Source of the DNA: Streptomyces sp. NBC_00425
GTDB lineage: Bacteria > Actinomycetota > Actinomycetes > Streptomycetales > Streptomycetaceae
Assembly (NCBI RefSeq): GCF_036030735.1
Contig: NZ_CP107928.1
Span: 2,976,001 to 3,040,000 of the forward strand
DNA length: 64,000 bases
Direction: 5' to 3'
The notes under the pieces were generated by a model. The model saw nothing but the letters and a program-made list of their open reading frames with translations. It searched no databases and was not told where the DNA came from. Each line of letters starts with the position of its first letter. Positions within the stretch are counted from its first letter, which is position 1. Made by a program: the position numbers and the translations under genes. This document shows positions 16,558-26,257 of the stretch, piece after piece.

Positions 16558-17946
16558 CTACTCGGCGGGCACGACCTTCACCTCGCCGATGCCGAGGGCC
16601 TCGACCGGCGCCTTGATCTGGGCGGCGTCGCCCACGAGGACCGTCACGAGACGGTCCACCGGGAAGGCGTTCACGGCCGCCGCGGTGGCCTCCACCGTGC
16701 CGGTCGCGGCGAGCCTGCGGTACAGCGTCGCCTGGTAGTCGTCGGGCAGGTGCTGCTCGACCTGGTCGGCCAGCGTGCCCGCGACGGCCGCCGCTGTCTC
16801 GTACTTCAGCGGTGCCACCCCGACCAGGTTCTGCACGGCGACGTCGCGCTCGGCGTCGGTCAGCCCCTCGGCGGCGAGGGTGCGCAGCACCTGCCACAGA
16901 TCGTCCAGGGCGGAACCGGTGTTGGGGGTGTCGATGGAACCGCTGATGGCGAGCATCGCGGCGCCCGAGCCGTCCGGCGCGGACCGGAGGACCTGCCCGA
17001 AGGCGCGAACGCCGTAGGTGTAGCCCTTCTCCTCACGCAGGACGCGGTCCAGGCGGGAGGTGAGGGTGCCGCCGAGGCAGTAGGTGCCGAGCACCTGGGC
17101 GGCCCACACGCGGTCGTGCCGGTCGGCGCCGATCCGGCCGATCAGCAGCTGCGTCTGGACGGCCCCCGGGCGGTCCACGATGACGACGCGGCCCGTGTCG
17201 TCGGCGATCACCGGCGGCACGGGGCGGGGCTCGGCGGCGGAGCCCGTCCAGGCGCCCAGGGTGTCGCCCAGCAGGGCGTCCAGGTCGACGCCGGTGAGGT
17301 CGCCGACGACCACGGCGGTGGCCGTCGCCGGGCGGACGTGCTTCTCGTAGAAGGCGCGGACGGCCGCGGAGTCGATCTTCTCGACCGTCTCGGCGGTGCC
17401 CTGCCGCGGACGCGACATACGGGCGGTGGCCGGGAACAGCTCCTTGGAGAGCTCCTTGGCGGCGCGCCGCGAGGGGTTGGCCAGCTCGTGCGGGATCTCG
17501 TCGAGACGGTTGCGCACGAGGCGCTCGATCTCGCTGTCGGCGAACGCGGGCGCCCTGAGGGCGTCGGCGAGCAGACCGAGGCCTTTGCTCAGGCGCGAGG
17601 CCGGGACCTCGAGGCTGATGCGGAGGCCGGGGTGGTCGGCGTGCGCGTCCAGCGTGGCGCCGCAGCGCTCCAGTTCGGCGGCGAACTCCTCGGCGGAGTG
17701 CTTGTCGGTGCCCTCGGTGAAGGCGCGCGCCATGATCGTGGCGAGGCCGTCGAGACCGGCCGGTTCGGCGTCCAGCGGGGCGTCGAGCAGGATCTCGACG
17801 GCGACGACCTGCTGGCCGGGGCGGTGACAGTGCAGCACCGTCAGCCCGTTGGCCAGGGCGGTGCGCTCGGGCGCCGGGAACGCCCACGGCTTGGCCTCGC
17901 CCGCCAGGGGCTGGGGGTGGAAGTCCATCGTGGCGAGCTCGGTCAC
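16558..17946 (-). CDS. M16 family peptidase-like subunit, zinc motif absent
   Basis: Second member of a two-gene M16 (pitrilysin/mitochondrial-processing-peptidase-like) pair, 462 residues. It shares the two-lobe M16 fold: ERTALANGLTVLHCH near the start, an RVLREEKGYTYGVRAFG segment in the C-terminal lobe. At the place of the HxxEH zinc motif it reads DGLATIMARAFTEG, so it should be catalytically inactive, like MPP-alpha or other non-catalytic partners. The GTG start overlaps the stop of the active subunit gene (GTGA), so the two are translationally coupled and probably form a heterodimer. The much longer upstream open frame is out of frame with, and inside, the first subunit gene. Confidence 0.88.
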   Translation of the reverse strand: MTELATMDFHPQPLAGEAKPWAFPAPERTALANGLTVLHCHRPGQQVVAVEILLDAPLDAEPAGLDGLATIMARAFTEGTDKHSAEEFAAELERCGATLDAHADHPGLRISLEVPASRLSKGLGLLADALRAPAFADSEIERLVRNRLDEIPHELANPSRRAAKELSKELFPATARMSRPRQGTAETVEKIDSAAVRAFYEKHVRPATATAVVVGDLTGVDLDALLGDTLGAWTGSAAEPRPVPPVIADDTGRVVIVDRPGAVQTQLLIGRIGADRHDRVWAAQVLGTYCLGGTLTSRLDRVLREEKGYTYGVRAFGQVLRSAPDGSGAAMLAISGSIDTPNTGSALDDLWQVLRTLAAEGLTDAERDVAVQNLVGVAPLKYETAAAVAGTLADQVEQHLPDDYQATLYRRLAATGTVEATAAAVNAFPVDRLVTVLVGDAAQIKAPVEALGIGEVKVVPAE

Positions 17947-19292
17947 CGGGCCGCCTCCTCGTTCTCGTCCTGGTCGGCGGGGGCTTCGGGGGCGGTGGGC
18001 TCGTAGACGAGCACCGCGCGGTTGTCGGGACGCAGACGGGCCTGGGCGATCTCCCGCACCTCCTCGGCCGTCACGTCCAGCACACGCTGGACCGCGGTCA
18101 GGGCGAGCTGCGGGTCGCCGAACAGGACGGCGAACCGGCACAGTTCGTCGGCGCGGCCGGCGACGGTGCCGAGGCGGTCGAGCCATTCGCGCTCCAACTG
18201 GGCCTGGGCGCGCTCCATTTCCTCGGCCGTGGGGCCCTCCTCGGCGAACCGGGCGAGCTCCTCGTCGATGGCCTCCTCGATGACGGGCACCTCGACGTCG
18301 CCGGACGTCTTCACGTCCAGCCAGCCCAGTGAGGGCGCCCCGGCGAGCCGCAGCAGGCCGAAGCCGGCCGCCACCGCCGTGCGGTCACGGCGCACGAGCC
18401 GGTTGTAGAGGCGGGAGGACTCGCCGCCGCCGAGGACGGTGAGCGCCAGATCGACGGCGTCGCACGCGCGCGTGCCGTCCTCGGGCAGACGGTAGGCGGC
18501 CATCAGGGCGCGGGCCGGCACCTCCTCCTCGACGACCTCCCGCAGCTGCTCGCCGATCACGTCGGGCAGGGAGCCGTCGCGTGGCGCGGGCTTGCCGTCG
18601 TGCCCGGCGATGGAGCCGAAGTACTTCTCGATCCAGGCGAGCGTCTGCTCCGGGTCGATGTCGCCGACCACGGACAGGACGGCGTTGTTGGGCGCGTAGT
18701 ACGTGCGGAAGAACGCACGCGCGTCCTCCAGCGTCGCCGCGTCCAGGTCGGCCATCGAGCCGATCGGCGTGTGGTGGTAGGGGTGGCCGTCGGGGTAGGC
18801 GAGAGCGGTGAGCTTCTCGAAGGCGGTGCCGTAGGGGACGTTGTCGTAGCGCTGGCGGCGCTCGTTCTTGACGACGTCGCGCTGGTTCTCCATCGACTCG
18901 TCGTCGAGTGCGGTGAGCAGGGATCCCATGCGGTCGGCCTCCAGCCAGAGGGCGAGCTCCAGCTGGTGGGCGGGCATGGTCTCGAAGTAGTTGGTGCGCT
19001 CGAAACTGGTGGTGCCGTTCAGCGAACCGCCCGCACCCTGGACGAGCTCGAAGTGACCGTTGCCCTTGACCTGGCCGGACCCCTGGAACATCAGGTGCTC
19101 GAAAAGGTGAGCAAGGCCGGTACGGCCCTTGACTTCATGGCGTGAGCCGACGTCGTACCAGAGGCACACCGCCGCCACGGGGGTCAGGTGGTCCTCCGAG
19201 AGCACCACGCGCAGGCCGTTGGCCAGACGGTGCTCGGTCGCTGTCAGGCCCCCGGAGCCTGCCTGGGCTGTGGCCGTGTGACCCATGGGCAT
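17943..19292 (-). CDS. M16 family zinc metallopeptidase, catalytic subunit
   Basis: Predicted zinc endopeptidase of the M16B group, 449 residues. The inverted zinc motif HLFEH lies near residue 60 in GLAHLFEHLMFQG, followed by the distal glutamate region DDESMENQRDVVKNERRQ. The second lobe begins near residue 230. The ATG at 19292 has AAGGGA six bases upstream; in-frame sequence further upstream lacks a start site. No signal peptide is visible, so it is probably cytoplasmic, where such peptidases degrade or process small peptides. Followed by its inactive partner with a GTGA overlap; divergent from parC. Confidence 0.92.
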   Translation of the reverse strand: MPMGHTATAQAGSGGLTATEHRLANGLRVVLSEDHLTPVAAVCLWYDVGSRHEVKGRTGLAHLFEHLMFQGSGQVKGNGHFELVQGAGGSLNGTTSFERTNYFETMPAHQLELALWLEADRMGSLLTALDDESMENQRDVVKNERRQRYDNVPYGTAFEKLTALAYPDGHPYHHTPIGSMADLDAATLEDARAFFRTYYAPNNAVLSVVGDIDPEQTLAWIEKYFGSIAGHDGKPAPRDGSLPDVIGEQLREVVEEEVPARALMAAYRLPEDGTRACDAVDLALTVLGGGESSRLYNRLVRRDRTAVAAGFGLLRLAGAPSLGWLDVKTSGDVEVPVIEEAIDEELARFAEEGPTAEEMERAQAQLEREWLDRLGTVAGRADELCRFAVLFGDPQLALTAVQRVLDVTAEEVREIAQARLRPDNRAVLVYEPTAPEAPADQDENEEAAR

Positions 19293-19563
19293 GTACGTCC
19301 CTTCCGATCGCGGACGCGGTCGTCGAAACCGCGGTTTTCCTGCCGGTCCTGTCACTGTATGCAAGCGTGCGGACAGGAGGCGAAGTTCCCGGACGACATA
19401 CGCCGAGAGCGAGATCGCGTAGCCTGCGGGCAGCCGTGGACGAGGCGGCTGAAGCGGGCGGGGCCCAAGGCCGACGCCGGGTCCTCGCCCGCCCTGTCAG
19501 TGCCACGGTCCACAATGGTCCGCGTCAGATCCCGTACCACGCCCCAGCAAGGAGCCGGCAGCG

Positions 19564-22038
19564 ATGGCCCGCCGCAGCACGAAGACCCCGCCGCCCGACG
19601 ACTCGTACGAGGAGCGGATCCTCGACATCGACGTCGTCGACGAGATGCAGGGCTCCTTCCTCGAGTACGCGTACTCGGTCATCTACTCCCGCGCCCTGCC
19701 GGACGCCCGTGACGGCCTGAAGCCGGTGCACCGCCGCATCGTCTACCAGATGAACGAGATGGGTCTGCGCCCGGAGCGCGGCTATGTGAAGTGCGCCCGT
19801 GTCGTCGGCGAGGTCATGGGCAAGCTGCACCCGCACGGCGACTCCTCGATCTACGACGCCCTGGTGCGCATGGCCCAGCCCTTCTCCATGCGTGTGCCGC
19901 TCATCGACGGCCACGGCAACTTCGGCTCCCTCGGCAATGACGACCCGCCGGCCGCCATGCGGTACACGGAGTGCCGCCAGGCCGCGGCGACGAGCCTGAT
20001 GACGGAGTCGATCGACGAGGACACGGTCGACTTCGCGCCGAACTACGACGGGCAGGAGCAGGAGCCCGTCGCACTGCCCGCCGCCTTCCCGAACCTGCTG
20101 GTCAACGGCGCGTCCGGGATCGCGGTCGGCATGGCCACGAACATGCCGCCGCACAATCTGGGCGAGGTCGTCGCGGCCGCCCGTCACCTGATCCGCTACC
20201 CCGGCGCGGACCTCGACGCCCTGATGAGGTTCGTCCCGGGCCCCGATCTGCCGACCGGCGGCCGGATCGTCGGCCTCTCCGGCATCCGGGACGCCTACGA
20301 GAGCGGCCGCGGCACGTTCAAGATCCGCGCCACGGTCGCGGTGGAGACGGTCACGGCCCGCCGCAAGGGCCTGGTCGTCACCGAACTCCCCTTCACGGTC
20401 GGCCCCGAGAAGGTCATCGCCAAGATCAAGGACCTGGTCGGCTCGAAGAAGATCCAGGGCATCGCCGACGTCAAGGACCTCACCGACCGGGCGCACGGCC
20501 TGCGCCTGGTCATCGAGATCAAGAACGGCTTCGTGCCGGAGGCGGTCCTGGAGCAGCTCTACAAGCTGACGCCGATGGAGGAGTCCTTCGGCATCAACAA
20601 CGTGGCACTGGTGGACGGCCAGCCGCTCACGCTGGGCCTGAAGGAGCTGCTGGAGGTCTACCTCGACCACCGGTTCAACGTCGTGCGCCGCCGCAGCGAG
20701 TTCCGCCGCACCAAGCGCCGTGACCGGCTGCACCTGGTGGAGGGCCTGCTGACGGCCCTCGTCGACATCGACGAGGTCATCCGGCTGATCCGCTCCAGCG
20801 AGAACAGCGCGCAGGCGAAGGAACGCCTGATGGAGCGCTTCGGCCTGTCGGAGATCCAGACCCAGTACATCCTGGACACTCCGCTGCGCCGCCTCACCAA
20901 GTACGACCGCATCGAGCTGGAGTCGGAGAAGGAGCGGCTCACCGGGGAGATCGCCGAGCTGACCCGGATCCTGGACTCGGACGCGGAGCTGCGCAAGCTG
21001 GTCTCCGCGGAACTCGCCACGGTGGCCAAGAAGTTCGGCACCGAACGGCGGACGGTCCTGCTGGAGTCGTCGGGCGCCACGGCCGCCGCCGTGCCCCTCC
21101 AGGTGGCGGACGACCCGTGCCGCGTCCTGCTGTCCTCCACGGGCCTGCTGGCCCGCACGGCGAACGGCGATCCCTTCACGGCGAACGCCGAGGACGGGGA
21201 CGACGGGGACGCCAAGCGCACCAAGCACGACGTGATCGTCTCGGCGGTGCCGGCCACCGCGCGCGGGGAGATCGGCGCGGTCACGTCGTCGGGCCGTCTG
21301 CTGCGGATCAACGTCGTCGACCTGCCGCAGCTTCCGGACACGGCGTCCGCGCCGAACCTGTCCGGCGGGGCCCCGCTGGCGGAGTTCGTGTCCGTGGAGG
21401 GCGACGAGACGGTGGTCTGCCTGACCACGCTCGACGAGTCGTCCCCCGGGCTGGCCATCGGCACGGAGCAGGGCGTCGTCAAGCGGGTCGTGCCCGACTA
21501 CCCGACGAACAAGGACGAGCTGGAGGTCATCGCCCTCAGGGACGGGGACCGGATCGTCGGCGCCGTCGAACTGCGCACCGGCGACGAGGACCTGGTCTTC
21601 ATCACGGACGACGCCCAGCTGCTGCGTTACCAGGCCTCCCAGGTGCGTCCGCAGGGCCGTGCGGCGGGCGGCATGGCGGGCGTCAAGCTCACCGAGGGCG
21701 CGAAGGTGATCTCGTTCACGGCCGTGGACCCGGCGGCGGACGCCGTGGTGTTCACCATCGCCGGCTCCCGGGGGACGCTGGACGACTCCGTCCAGACGAC
21801 CGCCAAGCTGACCCCCTTCGACCAGTATCCGCGCAAGGGCCGCGCCACCGGCGGTGTGCGCTGCCAGCGGTTCCTGAAGGGCGAGGACTGCCTGTCGCTG
21901 GCCTGGGCGGGCCCCGTCCCGGCCAAGGCGGCCCAGAAGAACGGCATGCCGGCCGAGCTGCCGGAGATCGACCCGCGCCGTGACGGCTCGGGCGTGTCGC
22001 TGGCGAAGACGGTGAGCGTGGTGGCGGGGCCGATCTAG
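19564..22038 (+). CDS. parC: DNA topoisomerase IV subunit A
   Basis: Type IIA topoisomerase breakage-reunion subunit that decatenates sister chromosomes with ParE. 824 residues. The winged-helix domain includes [18 protein letters not shown], the quinolone-resistance region, and the catalytic tyrosine in AAMRYTECR near residue 140. The GyrA-like coiled-coil tower covers about 300-470. The C-terminal beta-pinwheel follows, without a clear GyrA-box (QRRGGKG), which supports topoisomerase IV rather than gyrase. AAGGAG precedes the ATG. The partner parE lies at 38.4-40.5 kb, so the pair is split, as in S. coelicolor. Its 3' end overlaps the convergent CobW gene by four bases. Confidence 0.95.
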   Translation: MARRSTKTPPPDDSYEERILDIDVVDEMQGSFLEYAYSVIYSRALPDARDGLKPVHRRIVYQMNEMGLRPERGYVKCARVVGEVMGKLHPHGDSSIYDALVRMAQPFSMRVPLIDGHGNFGSLGNDDPPAAMRYTECRQAAATSLMTESIDEDTVDFAPNYDGQEQEPVALPAAFPNLLVNGASGIAVGMATNMPPHNLGEVVAAARHLIRYPGADLDALMRFVPGPDLPTGGRIVGLSGIRDAYESGRGTFKIRATVAVETVTARRKGLVVTELPFTVGPEKVIAKIKDLVGSKKIQGIADVKDLTDRAHGLRLVIEIKNGFVPEAVLEQLYKLTPMEESFGINNVALVDGQPLTLGLKELLEVYLDHRFNVVRRRSEFRRTKRRDRLHLVEGLLTALVDIDEVIRLIRSSENSAQAKERLMERFGLSEIQTQYILDTPLRRLTKYDRIELESEKERLTGEIAELTRILDSDAELRKLVSAELATVAKKFGTERRTVLLESSGATAAAVPLQVADDPCRVLLSSTGLLARTANGDPFTANAEDGDDGDAKRTKHDVIVSAVPATARGEIGAVTSSGRLLRINVVDLPQLPDTASAPNLSGGAPLAEFVSVEGDETVVCLTTLDESSPGLAIGTEQGVVKRVVPDYPTNKDELEVIALRDGDRIVGAVELRTGDEDLVFITDDAQLLRYQASQVRPQGRAAGGMAGVKLTEGAKVISFTAVDPAADAVVFTIAGSRGTLDDSVQTTAKLTPFDQYPRKGRATGGVRCQRFLKGEDCLSLAWAGPVPAKAAQKNGMPAELPEIDPRRDGSGVSLAKTVSVVAGPI

Positions 22039-23159
22039 GGCGCCTCGCAGAGGTCGTCCTCGGGGTTCTGGACGAAGCGCAGGACGCCCCACATGCCGTG
22101 TTCGTCGGCGTGGGGGGCGTCGCTGCGACAGCCCTCGAGATCCTTGCCCAGGGCCGCGGTGTCGATGCCGGCGCCGATGAGCACGAGCTGGGTGAGGCGG
22201 GCGCCGGCGGTGGGCCAGGGTTCCGGGTAGAAGCGCAGGAAGGGCCCCACCGCGTGCACGGCGTACCGGTTGACCGGGTCGTGGGGTCCGAAGTCGACGT
22301 ATCCCTTGATCCGGTAGAGACCCTCCGGTCTGGCGTCGAGGAACCGCATCAGCCGGCGCGGGTCGAGGGGGACCTCGGAGGCGAAGGACACGCTGTCGTA
22401 GCCGGCGTGCAGGTGCCCGCCGTGCGCGCCCGCGCCGGTGTCGTGCGGGTCGGTGTCGTGCGCGTCCGTGCCGCGGCCGTGCAGCTCGGTGTCGTGCGCG
22501 TCGGCGTGCCGGTGCAGGTCGTCGAAGGACAGCTGCCCGATGCGCTCCTCGCTCGGTCGGCAGTCGAAGAGGAGCTCCGGGTCCACCCGGCCGTGGGTGG
22601 CCGGGACGACGGCGGCCCGGTCGGTGAGGCCGCGGACGAGCCCGAGGACGCGCTCGGGGTCCGCTGCACGGTCGAGCTTGTTCACGACGACGAGGTCGGC
22701 GAGGGCGACATGCCGGTCGATCTCGGGGTGCTTGGCCCGGGTGACGTCGAACTCGGCCGCGTCGACGACCTCGACGAGCCCGCCGTAGACGATCCCCGGG
22801 TGGTCGCTGGCGAGCACCATCCGGACGAGTTCCTGCGGTTCGGCGAGGCCGCTGGCCTCGATCACGACGACGTCGATCCCGGTGCCGGGCCGGGCCAGCC
22901 GCTCGAGGTAGACGTCCAGTTCGCCGGCGTCGACGGCACAGCACAGGCAGCCGTTGCCGAGCGAGACGGTGGAGTCGCCGAGCGCCCCGGCCACGGCCAT
23001 GGCGTCGATCTCGATGGCGCCGAAGTCGTTGACGATCGCACCGATCCGGCTGCCTCCGCTGTGGTGCAGGAGGTGGTTGAGCAGCGTCGTCTTCCCCGAA
23101 CCCAGGAATCCGGCGAGGACGACGACCGGGATCTGCTGCGGACCGGGACTGTGTGCCAC
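22035..23159 (-). CDS. CobW/COG0523-family GTPase metallochaperone
   Basis: G3E P-loop GTPase of the CobW/YjiA/ZNG1 group, 374 residues. GFLGSGKTTLLNHLL (Walker A) is near residue 16, the GCLCC metal site near 70, and NKLD for guanine near 160. The linker between the GTPase and C-terminal CobW domain is rich in histidine and aspartate (about residues 205-245: HRHADAHDTELHGRG and following HDTDPHDTG, HGGHLHAG), which suggests zinc or another metal binding. GTG start at 23159 with AAAGGT seven bases upstream. No Zur-box-like palindrome was found upstream, so zinc regulation is not supported from sequence. Stop overlaps the convergent parC stop. Confidence 0.9.
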   Translation of the reverse strand: MAHSPGPQQIPVVVLAGFLGSGKTTLLNHLLHHSGGSRIGAIVNDFGAIEIDAMAVAGALGDSTVSLGNGCLCCAVDAGELDVYLERLARPGTGIDVVVIEASGLAEPQELVRMVLASDHPGIVYGGLVEVVDAAEFDVTRAKHPEIDRHVALADLVVVNKLDRAADPERVLGLVRGLTDRAAVVPATHGRVDPELLFDCRPSEERIGQLSFDDLHRHADAHDTELHGRGTDAHDTDPHDTGAGAHGGHLHAGYDSVSFASEVPLDPRRLMRFLDARPEGLYRIKGYVDFGPHDPVNRYAVHAVGPFLRFYPEPWPTAGARLTQLVLIGAGIDTAALGKDLEGCRSDAPHADEHGMWGVLRFVQNPEDDLCEAP

Positions 23160-23481
23160 CGTGCGACCTTTCTGACACCTGCGCGTGCACCGGCTCACGG
23201 CTGCGGCGCACACACGCGGACTGACTGCGCGCCCAGGATACGAGCCGGGTGAATGCCCGCGAAGTGAACGATTGTCGGCAGCACACGCGGGGCAGACGTC
23301 AGACAAGGCGCTCTGGCGTGCGACCCTCGCTTCCCTCCGTGCGCCTCCCCTCCGCCTCCCCCGCCGATCAGAGCCGCTCGGCACTCTGGGAGACGGCAAG
23401 CGCCGCCCACCGCTCGCCGGTCCCCGTCACGCCACCTGCACCCCGACGACCGGCGCACGGCCGCCTGATCCGGGGGTTGAC

Positions 23482-24039
23482 ATGGCCACACAGAAGTCAC
23501 GGGCGCGGGGACTCGTCCCCGTCGCCGCGGCGGGCCTCGGCCTGGCCGCGGGCGCCCTCGCCGCACTGGCCGCTCAGCGGCACACCCTCGACGCGCTGCG
23601 TGTACGGCTCGAGCATCTCGAGACGGCGGCCCGGGATCAGCGCCACACCAACCTCGCCCATCAGCAGCGGTTGCACTGGGAGCTTCTGAGCAAGGCCATC
23701 GACAGTCCCGAACTGGCGGAGGTGCTGGACATCTTCGAGGCCCCGGCGTCTGCGCAACAACGACGGCAGTACCTCTTCGCGAACGCGCTCTACACGAACC
23801 TGCTGTTCTACTACCGCATCGGCAACCTCAGCCGCGAGGAGTTCCACGGCCGTATGCGGGGGCTGCTCCAGAACCCGGTCGTGCGCGGCTACTGGTACGC
23901 GACGCAAGGCCAGCGGGCCACCCTTCCGGACGATTCGGACGAGGCGGGTCTGGGGCGCATGGTCGACGAACTCCTGCGTCGGCTCGAGGAAGCGGACATC
24001 GACGAGTGGTGGGTGGTGGGTGAGCCGCCCGTCGACTGA
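23482..24039 (+). CDS. DUF6082 family membrane-anchored protein
   Basis: 185-residue protein with one N-terminal hydrophobic segment (about residues 9-30, VAAAGLGLAAGALAALAAQ) followed by a helical soluble region. The middle part resembles the DUF6082 family widespread in Streptomyces (AQQRRQYLFANALYTNLLFYY, then REEFHGRMRGLLQNPVVRGYW). Role unknown. The start is ATG at 23482 with GGGGG six to ten bases upstream; the in-frame upstream extension is Arg/Pro-rich and lacks a site. It is divergent from the CobW gene and followed by a small conserved gene after 232 bp. Confidence 0.75.
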   Translation: MATQKSRARGLVPVAAAGLGLAAGALAALAAQRHTLDALRVRLEHLETAARDQRHTNLAHQQRLHWELLSKAIDSPELAEVLDIFEAPASAQQRRQYLFANALYTNLLFYYRIGNLSREEFHGRMRGLLQNPVVRGYWYATQGQRATLPDDSDEAGLGRMVDELLRRLEEADIDEWWVVGEPPVD

Positions 24040-24271
24040 GGGCGCGCGCCGGGAGCTTCACGCCGACGGGCGATAACAAACGGATGAAGTAGTGCGTTGT
24101 CCCAGGCGCGGCTGGGGTTGACTCACACGTGATCGCGTAGGGCGACCCCATAAGTCCGTCGTTCACGCCGCCGGATGACGAACGCGCCCCACAGGGCGGC
24201 CTTCGCGCCCCGCAGTCGCCGTGCGCGCACTCTTCAGCGAAGTTCACCCGTGAAAGCCAGAGGAACCAACA

Positions 24272-24511
24272 GTGAGTCAGATCATCCGTCGGATCGGTGT
24301 GCCCCCCTGCGAGCGGGGGAGCACGGGAGGCGGGAACTGCCCCGACATCTTCGAGTTGGCCGACGGGAGCTTCGCCGTGATCGGCCGGGACATGACCGAC
24401 ACGCTCGACGGAGAGCTGCCGTCCGACGCGTCCCGCGCCGACTACGAGCGCATCGTCGTCATCACCCGGGAGACGCTGGTGCGCGCCAAGTCCGACATCC
24501 CCGACGCGTGA
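24272..24511 (+). CDS. Small conserved hypothetical protein
   Basis: 79 residues from a GTG preceded by AGGAA at eight bases. It contains IIRRIGVPPCERGSTGGGN near the N-terminus, then DIFELADGSFAVIGRDMTD. This sequence type is recurrent in Streptomyces genomes beside regulators or DUF6879-type genes, but I know no function. Two cysteines 11 residues apart (positions 13 and 23) are the only notable residues. Third-position GC supports coding. Confidence 0.7.
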   Translation: MSQIIRRIGVPPCERGSTGGGNCPDIFELADGSFAVIGRDMTDTLDGELPSDASRADYERIVVITRETLVRAKSDIPDA

Positions 24512-24671
24512 CGACGCCCGGGAGCTGATCCTCGTCCTCGACGCGTCTCGCCGGAACGGCGAGTCCGGATGACGAGCGCCCTGCGGTCCGGCACCTCGCG
24601 GTGCCGGACCTTCCGCGTCTTCGGGCCGGGGCGCCGGACTTCTGCCCCACCGCCCGTCCACCATCGTCAAC

Positions 24672-24686
24672 GTTGATCGGATCAAC
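24672..24686. promoter_or_regulatory. Perfect palindrome, candidate operator of the HTH-citrate synthase gene
   Basis: GTTGATCGGATCAAC: seven-base arms around one base, 28 bp before the start codon. It overlaps a TTGATC that could serve as a -35 element. The downstream protein has its own DNA-binding domain, so autoregulation is plausible but unproven. Confidence 0.5.
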
Positions 24687-24713
24687 CTGAGGAGATGTGG
24701 ATACGGTGCCCCC

Positions 24714-25973
24714 ATGCGTGATCAGGAACCCGGCACCGGCCGCCTCGACCGACGGCTGAGCACCAAAGAGGCCGCCGAACTGCTCGGGGTGAAGCCCGAG
24801 ACGGTGTACGCGTACGTCAGCCGCGGCCGGCTGGGCAGCCGGCGCACCCCCGGGGGCCGGGGCAGCACCTTCGACGCCGGGGAGGTCGAGGCTCTCGCCC
24901 GGCGCAACAGGCGCGAGGCCGACGGGACTCCGAGACCCGGGACGGAGCTGTCCGTACGCACCCGCCTCACGTCGATCGACGCGGACCGCTACTACTACCG
25001 CGGGGTCGACGCGGTCGAGCTGGCCCTTGGGCACTCCTACGAGGAGGTCGCCGAATGGCTGTGGACCGGGATGCTGCGCCCCCGGGCCGCGTTCACGGCG
25101 CCCGCGGAGTCCGTCGACGCCGCCGTCCGGGCCGTCGACGCGCTGCCGGAGCACACCGGCACGACCGACCGTCTGCGGGTCGCCGCGGTGGCGGCGGCAG
25201 CCGTGGACCCGCTCCGGTACGACCTGTCCGAGGACGCCGTGCTCGGCACCGCGCGGACCCTGATCCCCACGTTCGTCGCCGCCCTGCCCCCGCGGCGGCA
25301 CGACCGCCGCTTCGAGGGCTCGCTCGCCCGGCGCCTGTGGGGGCGGCTCAGCGGACGCCCGGCCGAAGAGGCCCGGCTGCACGTCCTCGACACGGCGCTC
25401 GGCCTGCTGGCCGACCACGACCTGGCCGCCTCGACGCTCGCGGTGCGGGTCGCCGCCTCCGCCCGGGCGCACCCCTACGCGGCCGTCTCCGCGGGGCTGG
25501 GGGTGCTCGAAGGACCGCTGCACGGCGCGGCCGGCGGACTCGCCCACCGCATGCTGCTGGAGGTGCTCGACCTCGGCAGCGCCGGACCCGTGATCGCGGA
25601 GGAACTGCGGGCCGGCCGTCGCATCCCCGGCCTCGGCCACCCGCTGTACCGCGGCGAGGACCCGCGCGCGGGTGCCCTGTTCGCGCTCCTGGAGGACATC
25701 CCCGAGGCGGCGCCCGCCCTCGACGCGGCCCGGGACATCGTCGCCACGACCGCCCGCCACGCGCCGCTGCACGCCAATGTGGACCTCGCCCTCGCCGTGT
25801 TCACCGTGTCCTGCGGCATGGAACCCTCGGCCGGCGAGACGGTCTTCGCCGTGGCCCGTACGGCGGGCTGGATCGCCCACGCCCTGGAGGAGTACGGCGA
25901 ACGGCCCCTGCGGATGCGCCCGAGCGGCCACTACGTGGGCCCCGAACCGCCTCAGCCGCTGCCGGCGGAGTAG
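24714..25973 (+). CDS. Citrate synthase-like protein with N-terminal MerR-type HTH domain
   Basis: 419-residue fusion. Residues about 14-62 form a MerR/excisionase-type helix-turn-helix (LSTKEAAELLGVKPETVYAY, then GRLGSRRTPGGRG). The rest is a citrate synthase-like domain. Citrate-synthase marker regions seen are EEVAEWLWTG, GVLEGPLHGAAGGLAHRML (active-site histidine region), IPGLGHPLYRGEDPRAG (second histidine region) and the NVDLALAVF segment in place of the usual catalytic Asp motif. S. coelicolor has related citrate-synthase-like genes in this region (SCO5831/5832, from memory). It may be a 2-methylcitrate/citrate synthase, or a regulator using the domain as a sensor. ATG lacks a well-placed ribosome-binding site; GGAG lies about 20 bases upstream, so a leaderless message is possible. 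Confidence 0.85.
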   Translation: MRDQEPGTGRLDRRLSTKEAAELLGVKPETVYAYVSRGRLGSRRTPGGRGSTFDAGEVEALARRNRREADGTPRPGTELSVRTRLTSIDADRYYYRGVDAVELALGHSYEEVAEWLWTGMLRPRAAFTAPAESVDAAVRAVDALPEHTGTTDRLRVAAVAAAAVDPLRYDLSEDAVLGTARTLIPTFVAALPPRRHDRRFEGSLARRLWGRLSGRPAEEARLHVLDTALGLLADHDLAASTLAVRVAASARAHPYAAVSAGLGVLEGPLHGAAGGLAHRMLLEVLDLGSAGPVIAEELRAGRRIPGLGHPLYRGEDPRAGALFALLEDIPEAAPALDAARDIVATTARHAPLHANVDLALAVFTVSCGMEPSAGETVFAVARTAGWIAHALEEYGERPLRMRPSGHYVGPEPPQPLPAE

Positions 25974-25980
25974 GCCGGGC

Positions 25981-26010
25981 GCGCCGTAGCGCCCCGGGGC
26001 GCTACGGCGC
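25981..26010. terminator. Terminator after the citrate synthase-like gene
   Basis: A 30-base perfect self-complementary segment (GCGCCGTAGCGCC and its complement around CCGG), starting 8 bp past the stop. No T-tract. The 200 bp that follow are a degenerate run of GTCCGGG-like words with no gene. Confidence 0.75.
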
Positions 26011-26238
26011 TCGGGCGTTGTGCCGCCCCTGCCGCCCTGTCGCCCCGCCGCCCCTGCCGTCCCGTCGGTCCGCGGTCGGCACCCCGGCAGCACGCGCGGT
26101 GTCGCGCCGCGCACTCGACGGCCCCACACCCGGGCGTCCGGGGGGCCGCGAGTCCGGGTGTCCGGGGGCCGGGCATCCGGGCGTTGGGCCGTCCTGAAGT
26201 CCGGCCGTCCGGCCGTCCCGAAGTCGCCTCGCGTCAAC

Positions 26239-26257
26239 TCAGGTTAGGCTCACCTCT
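26239..26257 (+). promoter_or_regulatory. Iron box (DmdR/IdeR type) with embedded -10 element
   Basis: TCAGGTTAGGCTCACCTCT matches 16 of 19 positions of the Streptomyces iron-box consensus TTAGGTTAGGCTCACCTAA by hand alignment. TAGGCT inside it (26245-26250) is a good -10, which would start the transcript within a base or two of the GTG at 26258. Confidence 0.85.

Noticed and set aside
23160..23481. Zur-type operator for the CobW gene
   Set aside because: I looked for a TGAAAATGATTTTCA-like palindrome in the 322-bp divergent gap and found none.
26011..26220. Degenerate GTCCGGG repeats as a possible small gene or CRISPR-like array
   Set aside because: Words are irregular in length and spacing, with no constant repeat and spacer pattern; just low-complexity intergenic DNA.
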